This document shows positions 13,292 through 16,357 of a stretch of 16,357 nt of DNA, one piece after another. The translations under genes were made by a program, and so were the position numbers. Origin of the DNA: RGIG6353 sp045590615 (lineage in GTDB: Bacteria; Bacillota; Clostridia; Oscillospirales; SIG627). The notes below the pieces were generated by a model that saw nothing but the letters and a program-made list of their open reading frames with translations, searched no databases and was not told the DNA's origin. How positions within the stretch are numbered: position 1 is the stretch's first letter; every line of letters begins with the position of its first letter. The stretch covers positions 1 to 16,357 of the forward strand of contig JAZNRH010000119.1 in assembly GCA_045590615.1 (NCBI GenBank), written 5' to 3'.

Positions 13292-14104
13292 TTAGTCGTT
13301 TTTCATATGTACGTCAATCTGATTATAAGGAATTTCAATTCCGTTCTTATCAAATACAACCTTAACTGCTTCAAGAAGGTCAAAGTGTACCGTCCAATAA
13401 TCAGCGTTGTTGGTCCATACTCTCGTTACGATATCTATACTGCTTGCGCCGTGCTGAGAAACTCTTACGAAGGGCTCGGGGTCCTTGAGAATTAGGTCGT
13501 GAGCGTTGCAGATATCAAGAATAAGCTTCTTAGCCTTTGTGAAATCATTGCTATAAGCAATCGAGAAGGTAAGGTCTACTCTGCGCAAGTCCTTGAGTGA
13601 ATAGTTGGTAATAGAGCTTGACGAAAGAGTGCCGTTAGGGATAAATACAACCTTATTGTCAAGAGTCTTGAGCTTTGTGTGAGTGATATGAATATCCTCA
13701 ACCACACCTGTAAATCCGGCTGCTTCGATAAAGTCGTCAATACGGAAGGGGCGAGTGATGAGAATAAGCAAACCACCTGCAATATTTGCAACTGCTCCGT
13801 TTACTGCCAAGCCGAAGCATACACCAAGAGAAGCAATAAGAGCTGTTATTCCACTTGTATCGATACCGAGATATCCAATCAAGCAGATCACTATAAGCAC
13901 TTTAACTACGATTCTGATAATGTACATAAGGGTTGACACTATGGTTTTATCAAGCTTCTTTTCTGAGGAGAGAAGCTTCTTTTCAAGCTTTCTTGAAAAG
14001 ACGGTGATGAGTCTGAATGAAATGAACAAGAGCACTAATGCGATAACAATTTTCACACCCGTAGTGGTTATCCAATTCACAAGGACGTTAACGAAATTTG
14101 ACAT
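13292..14104 (-). CDS. mscS: Small-conductance mechanosensitive channel, MscS family
   Basis: 270 residues, close to E. coli MscS (286). The protein opens under membrane tension to release solutes on hypo-osmotic shock. Seen: an N-terminal TM helix (about 13-35), a second TM (about 60-80), and the pore-lining TM3 with GLAVNGAVANIAGGLLILITRPFRIDD (about 96-123), followed by the beta domain (TGVVEDIHITHTKLKTLDN, FIPNGTLSSSSITNYS) and the C-terminal alpha/beta domain. The start at 14104 has AAAGGAG upstream and a 17-bp-spaced promoter at 14168-14196. It is divergent from luxS and apparently monocistronic. Confidence 0.95.
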   Translation of the reverse strand: MSNFVNVLVNWITTTGVKIVIALVLLFISFRLITVFSRKLEKKLLSSEKKLDKTIVSTLMYIIRIVVKVLIVICLIGYLGIDTSGITALIASLGVCFGLAVNGAVANIAGGLLILITRPFRIDDFIEAAGFTGVVEDIHITHTKLKTLDNKVVFIPNGTLSSSSITNYSLKDLRRVDLTFSIAYSNDFTKAKKLILDICNAHDLILKDPEPFVRVSQHGASSIDIVTRVWTNNADYWTVHFDLLEAVKVVFDKNGIEIPYNQIDVHMKND

Positions 14105-14167
14105 TGTTTTTCTCCTTTATTTTCAAAATTTAGTTTCGGGCTTTTCAACCCAAATACTATTAATGTT

Positions 14168-14196
14168 ATTTTATCATTCTTGAATTAAAAATGCAA
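14168..14196 (-). promoter_or_regulatory. Promoter of the mscS-like gene
   Basis: Minus strand: -35 TTGCAT (14191-14196), 17 bp, -10 TAAAAT (14168-14173) preceded by TGA (extended -10, ATGATAAAAT). Confidence 0.68.
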
Positions 14197-14223
14197 CACT
14201 TTTATCAAATTTTATAAAAAGGC

Positions 14224-14252
14224 TTGAAAAAACTCATATATAATGCTAAAAT
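14224..14252 (+). promoter_or_regulatory. Promoter of luxS
   Basis: -35 TTGAAA (14224-14229), 17 bp, -10 TAAAAT (14247-14252) with an upstream TGC (extended -10). The predicted start near 14259 leaves only about 17 nt before the TTG start. Confidence 0.66.
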
Positions 14253-14275
14253 CTTTTTGAAAGGAAGGTGGCATA

Positions 14276-14743
14276 TTGAACACTCCAAAAAGAATTGCAA
14301 GCTTCTCGGTAGACCACGATTATATAACTCCGGGAATTTACGTTTCGCGCATAGACTCAGACATTACGACCTATGATTTAAGAACGAGAACACCCAACTC
14401 AAACGACTATATAGACGATGTGACGATGCATTCGGTAGAGCATATGCTGGCGACTTTTTTAAGAAGCTCGGAAATTGCAGACAACGTCATTTATTTCGGG
14501 CCAATGGGCTGTCGTACGGGCTTTTATTTGCTTGTGAGAAACGAAACTCACGAAAAAGTGCTCTCGGCTGTCAAAAAGGCGCTTGAGGACACTATTGCAC
14601 ATGAGGGCGAGGTTTTTGGAGCGTCGAGGAAGGAATGCGGCAATTACCTTTGCCTCAATCTCGACAGCGCAAAGACAGAATGTAAGAAATATCTTGATGT
14701 ATTGAATTCAAGGGAGCACACCTTTGAATATCCTACAAAATAA
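14276..14743 (+). CDS. luxS: S-ribosylhomocysteine lyase
   Basis: 155 residues, the usual LuxS length. It splits S-ribosylhomocysteine into homocysteine and DPD, the precursor of the AI-2 signal, as part of the activated methyl cycle. Seen: FSVDHDYITPGIYVSR at the N-terminus, the metal motif HSVEH (His52, Glu55, His56), GPMGCRTGFYLL with the catalytic Cys79, and KECGNYL with metal ligand Cys121. The start is TTG, supported by AAGGAAGGTGG five to six bases upstream and by the family N-terminus; no ATG is available. No pfs or methionine-cycle gene is adjacent; it is transcribed alone and ends in a terminator hairpin. Confidence 0.97.
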   Translation: MNTPKRIASFSVDHDYITPGIYVSRIDSDITTYDLRTRTPNSNDYIDDVTMHSVEHMLATFLRSSEIADNVIYFGPMGCRTGFYLLVRNETHEKVLSAVKKALEDTIAHEGEVFGASRKECGNYLCLNLDSAKTECKKYLDVLNSREHTFEYPTK

Positions 14744-14744
14744 A

Positions 14745-14779
14745 AAGAGGCTGTAAAAACTAAGTTTTTACAGCCTTTT
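14745..14779. terminator. Terminator hairpin, dispersed-repeat copy B
   Basis: AAGAGGCTGTAAAAAC pairs with GTTTTTACAGCCTTTT (one wobble) around a TAA loop, between the converging luxS and FAD-dehydrogenase genes. It differs from the copy at 13253-13285 at the loop and one arm base only. Confidence 0.8.
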
Positions 14780-14807
14780 CTATAGAGCTTCAACACATAA
14801 TATCTTT

Positions 14808-16181
14808 TTAATAATATCTCTCTACTATATCCCTTGCAACAAATATACCCGATGCCGATGCGTGAGAAAGAGAATGGGTTACGCCCGAGCAATCTCCGAT
14901 TACGTAGAGGCCTTGATGTTTTGTTTCGAGGTGATTATTGATTTCGACCTCCATATTGTAGAATTTAACCTCTACGCCATAGAGAAGAGTATCGTCGTTT
15001 GCAGTGCCCGGAGCGATTTTGTCAAGGGCATAAATCATCTCGATTATGCCGTCAAGAATTCTCTTTGGCATAACGAGGCTGAGGTCACCGGGCGTTGCCA
15101 TAAGAGTAGGAGTGATAAACGCTTCCTCAATTCTGCTGACGGTAGAACGCTGTCCACGGATTAAATCACCAAAGCGCTGAACGATTACACCACCACCCAG
15201 CATATTGGAAAGCCTGACAATACTCTCGCCGTAGCCGTTGGAATCCTTGAATGGCTCGGAGAAATGCTTGCTTACAAGCAATGCAAAATTAGTGTTTTCG
15301 GTCTGCAGGGACGGGTCCTCGTAGCTGTGTCCGTTAACAGTAACAATACCGTTGGTGTTTTCGTTTACGACAGCACCCTTCGGATTCATACAGAAGGTGC
15401 GCACAAGGTCTTGAAACTTCTCGGTACGGTACACTATTTTGCTTTCGTAAAGCTTGTCTGTTATATGCGCAAAAACCTCGGCCGGAAGCTCTACCCTGAC
15501 ACCTATATCAACTCTGTTTGAACGGGTGGGAATATCAAGGTCACAACATACCTTCTCCATCCATTTGCTTCCACTTCTTCCTGCAGATATTATACACTCC
15601 TTGGAGGTATAATCACCGTCAGGAGTGAAAACGCAATAGCCGTCACTTACCTTTTCAACCCTTTCAACAGGAGTATTAAAGAAGAAGGTTACCTTGTCTT
15701 TGAGCTCGTTGAAAATGTTTTCGAGAACCTTATAATTTATGTCGGTACCAAGATGACGCACCGAAGCGTCAAGAAGATGTAAGCCGTTCTGCACGCATAT
15801 CGTCTTGAACTCGGAGTTCGCTGTGGAATAAAGTCTCGTGCCCTCGCCACCGTGAGAGAGATTGATTTCGTCAACGTATTTCATAAGAGCAAGAGCTTCG
15901 TTCTTGCCGATATATTCGTGAAGAGTTCCACCAAACTGATTGGTAATATTATATTTTCCATCAGAAAATGCTCCTGCACCACCAAAGCCATTCATAATAG
16001 CACAGGTCTTACAACCAATACAGGTCTTTACCTTTTTACCGTCAATCGGGCATTTTCTCTTTTCAAGAGGATTGCCTGTTTCAAAAATTGCAATCTTCAA
16101 ATCGGGCTTGAGCTTTATTAATTCATACGCCGAAAAAATACCACCCGGTCCGGCACCGATAATAGCTACGTTAAAATTCAT
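14808..16181 (-). CDS. FAD-dependent dehydrogenase, COG2509 type (uncharacterised)
   Basis: 457 residues. The N-terminal Rossmann motif GAGPGGIFSAYEL (about 9-21) and acidic end IFETG (32-36) bind FAD; a C-terminal GLYVIGDCSGVTHSLSHAS segment completes the flavin site. The N-terminal region carries a Cys set, CPIDG (Cys44) and CIGCKTC (Cys54, 57, 60), then NGFGGAGAFSDGKYN, typical of the uncharacterised FAD-dependent dehydrogenases of COG2509. The Cys spacing could bind a metal or iron-sulfur centre, which is unproven. The substrate is unknown. The start at 16181 has AGAGGT upstream and a promoter at 16223-16251. It is monocistronic, convergent with luxS and divergent from the gene at 16318. 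Confidence 0.88.
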   Translation of the reverse strand: MNFNVAIIGAGPGGIFSAYELIKLKPDLKIAIFETGNPLEKRKCPIDGKKVKTCIGCKTCAIMNGFGGAGAFSDGKYNITNQFGGTLHEYIGKNEALALMKYVDEINLSHGGEGTRLYSTANSEFKTICVQNGLHLLDASVRHLGTDINYKVLENIFNELKDKVTFFFNTPVERVEKVSDGYCVFTPDGDYTSKECIISAGRSGSKWMEKVCCDLDIPTRSNRVDIGVRVELPAEVFAHITDKLYESKIVYRTEKFQDLVRTFCMNPKGAVVNENTNGIVTVNGHSYEDPSLQTENTNFALLVSKHFSEPFKDSNGYGESIVRLSNMLGGGVIVQRFGDLIRGQRSTVSRIEEAFITPTLMATPGDLSLVMPKRILDGIIEMIYALDKIAPGTANDDTLLYGVEVKFYNMEVEINNHLETKHQGLYVIGDCSGVTHSLSHASASGIFVARDIVERYY

Positions 16182-16222
16182 TATATACCTCTTTTACTAA
16201 ATTTTCAATTCGAAACATTTAT

Positions 16223-16251
16223 ATATTATCACATAAATTATTTCTTTTCAA
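16223..16251 (-). promoter_or_regulatory. Promoter of the FAD-dehydrogenase gene
   Basis: Minus strand: -35 TTGAAA (16246-16251), 17 bp, -10 TAATAT (16223-16228), with TG one base before the -10. Confidence 0.7.
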
Positions 16252-16257
16252 GTCTTA

Positions 16258-16286
16258 TTGACAAAAATTCAAATAAATGATACCAT
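16258..16286 (+). promoter_or_regulatory. Promoter of the gene at 16318
   Basis: -35 TTGACA (16258-16263, consensus), 17 bp, -10 TACCAT (16281-16286) preceded by TGA. It is back-to-back with the opposing promoter. Confidence 0.65.
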
Positions 16287-16317
16287 ATATTTATGACAAA
16301 TTGAAAGGATGATAAAA

Positions 16318-16357
16318 ATGATTTCAGATAAAATGAAGGCTCTCGGTTCAAACCGTT
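16318..16357 (+). CDS. Start of a gene, probably a PLP-dependent aminotransferase (partial)
   Basis: Only 13 codons are inside the window: MISDKMKALGSNR. They are preceded by GAAAGGAT and a promoter. The opening resembles clostridial class I/II aminotransferases, which often begin M(I/V)S.KM..LG..RS, but so short a piece cannot prove it. Confidence 0.45.
   Translation, partial: MISDKMKALGSNR

Overview
The window reads as chromosomal DNA of a spore-forming, low-to-moderate-GC member of the Clostridia (Firmicutes). The evidence is a full-length SpoIIE, strong AGGAG-type ribosome binding sites, consensus sigma-A promoters with 17-bp spacers, and a YmfF/YmfH peptidase pair. Protein style suggests the gut Oscillospiraceae/Ruminococcaceae neighbourhood; that placement is an inference.

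Layout. (1) 1-1462 is a markedly AT-rich stretch on the + strand with a DpnI-type methyl-directed restriction cassette: the 3' three quarters of a DpnI homologue, the small DpnD/PcfM protein, and a 5'-truncated DNA methyltransferase. It is probably horizontally acquired. (2) 1629-8078 is a compact minus-strand operon read from a near-consensus promoter at 8118-8146: ymfF, ymfH, lgt, folD, a putative ten-TM metal exporter, a pyridoxamine kinase and a flavin reductase-like protein. Most genes overlap or abut (ATGA, TAATG, 17-nt overlap), so translational coupling is likely. (3) 8234-9061 is a divergent gene of unknown function, followed by two related palindromic repeat elements (9061-9345) in a convergent intergenic region. 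(4) spoIIE lies on the minus strand at 9362-11848; its upstream region carries a Spo0A-box-like site overlapping a -35 that sits 21 bp from its -10, the unusual spacing known from Spo0A-activated spoII promoters. (5) Divergent from spoIIE is a DAHP synthase gene (12216-13244) with its own consensus promoter and a long leader. The leader encodes a 32-residue peptide rich in Phe and Tyr, followed by mutually exclusive antiterminator and terminator hairpins: a classical ribosome-mediated attenuator of the E. coli pheL type, in a lineage where T-boxes are the usual device. (6) 13292-16181 holds an MscS-type channel (-), luxS (+) and an FAD-dependent dehydrogenase of the COG2509 type (-). Nearly identical hairpins end the two convergent pairs. 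(7) A new + strand gene, probably a PLP-dependent aminotransferase, starts at 16318 and runs off the window.

Functionally most of the window is housekeeping: envelope lipoprotein maturation, one-carbon metabolism, PLP salvage, shikimate pathway entry, AI-2/SRH recycling, osmotic protection and sporulation. The two items with most novelty are the Phe/Tyr leader-peptide attenuator before the DAHP synthase and the DpnI-DpnD-truncated methyltransferase cassette.
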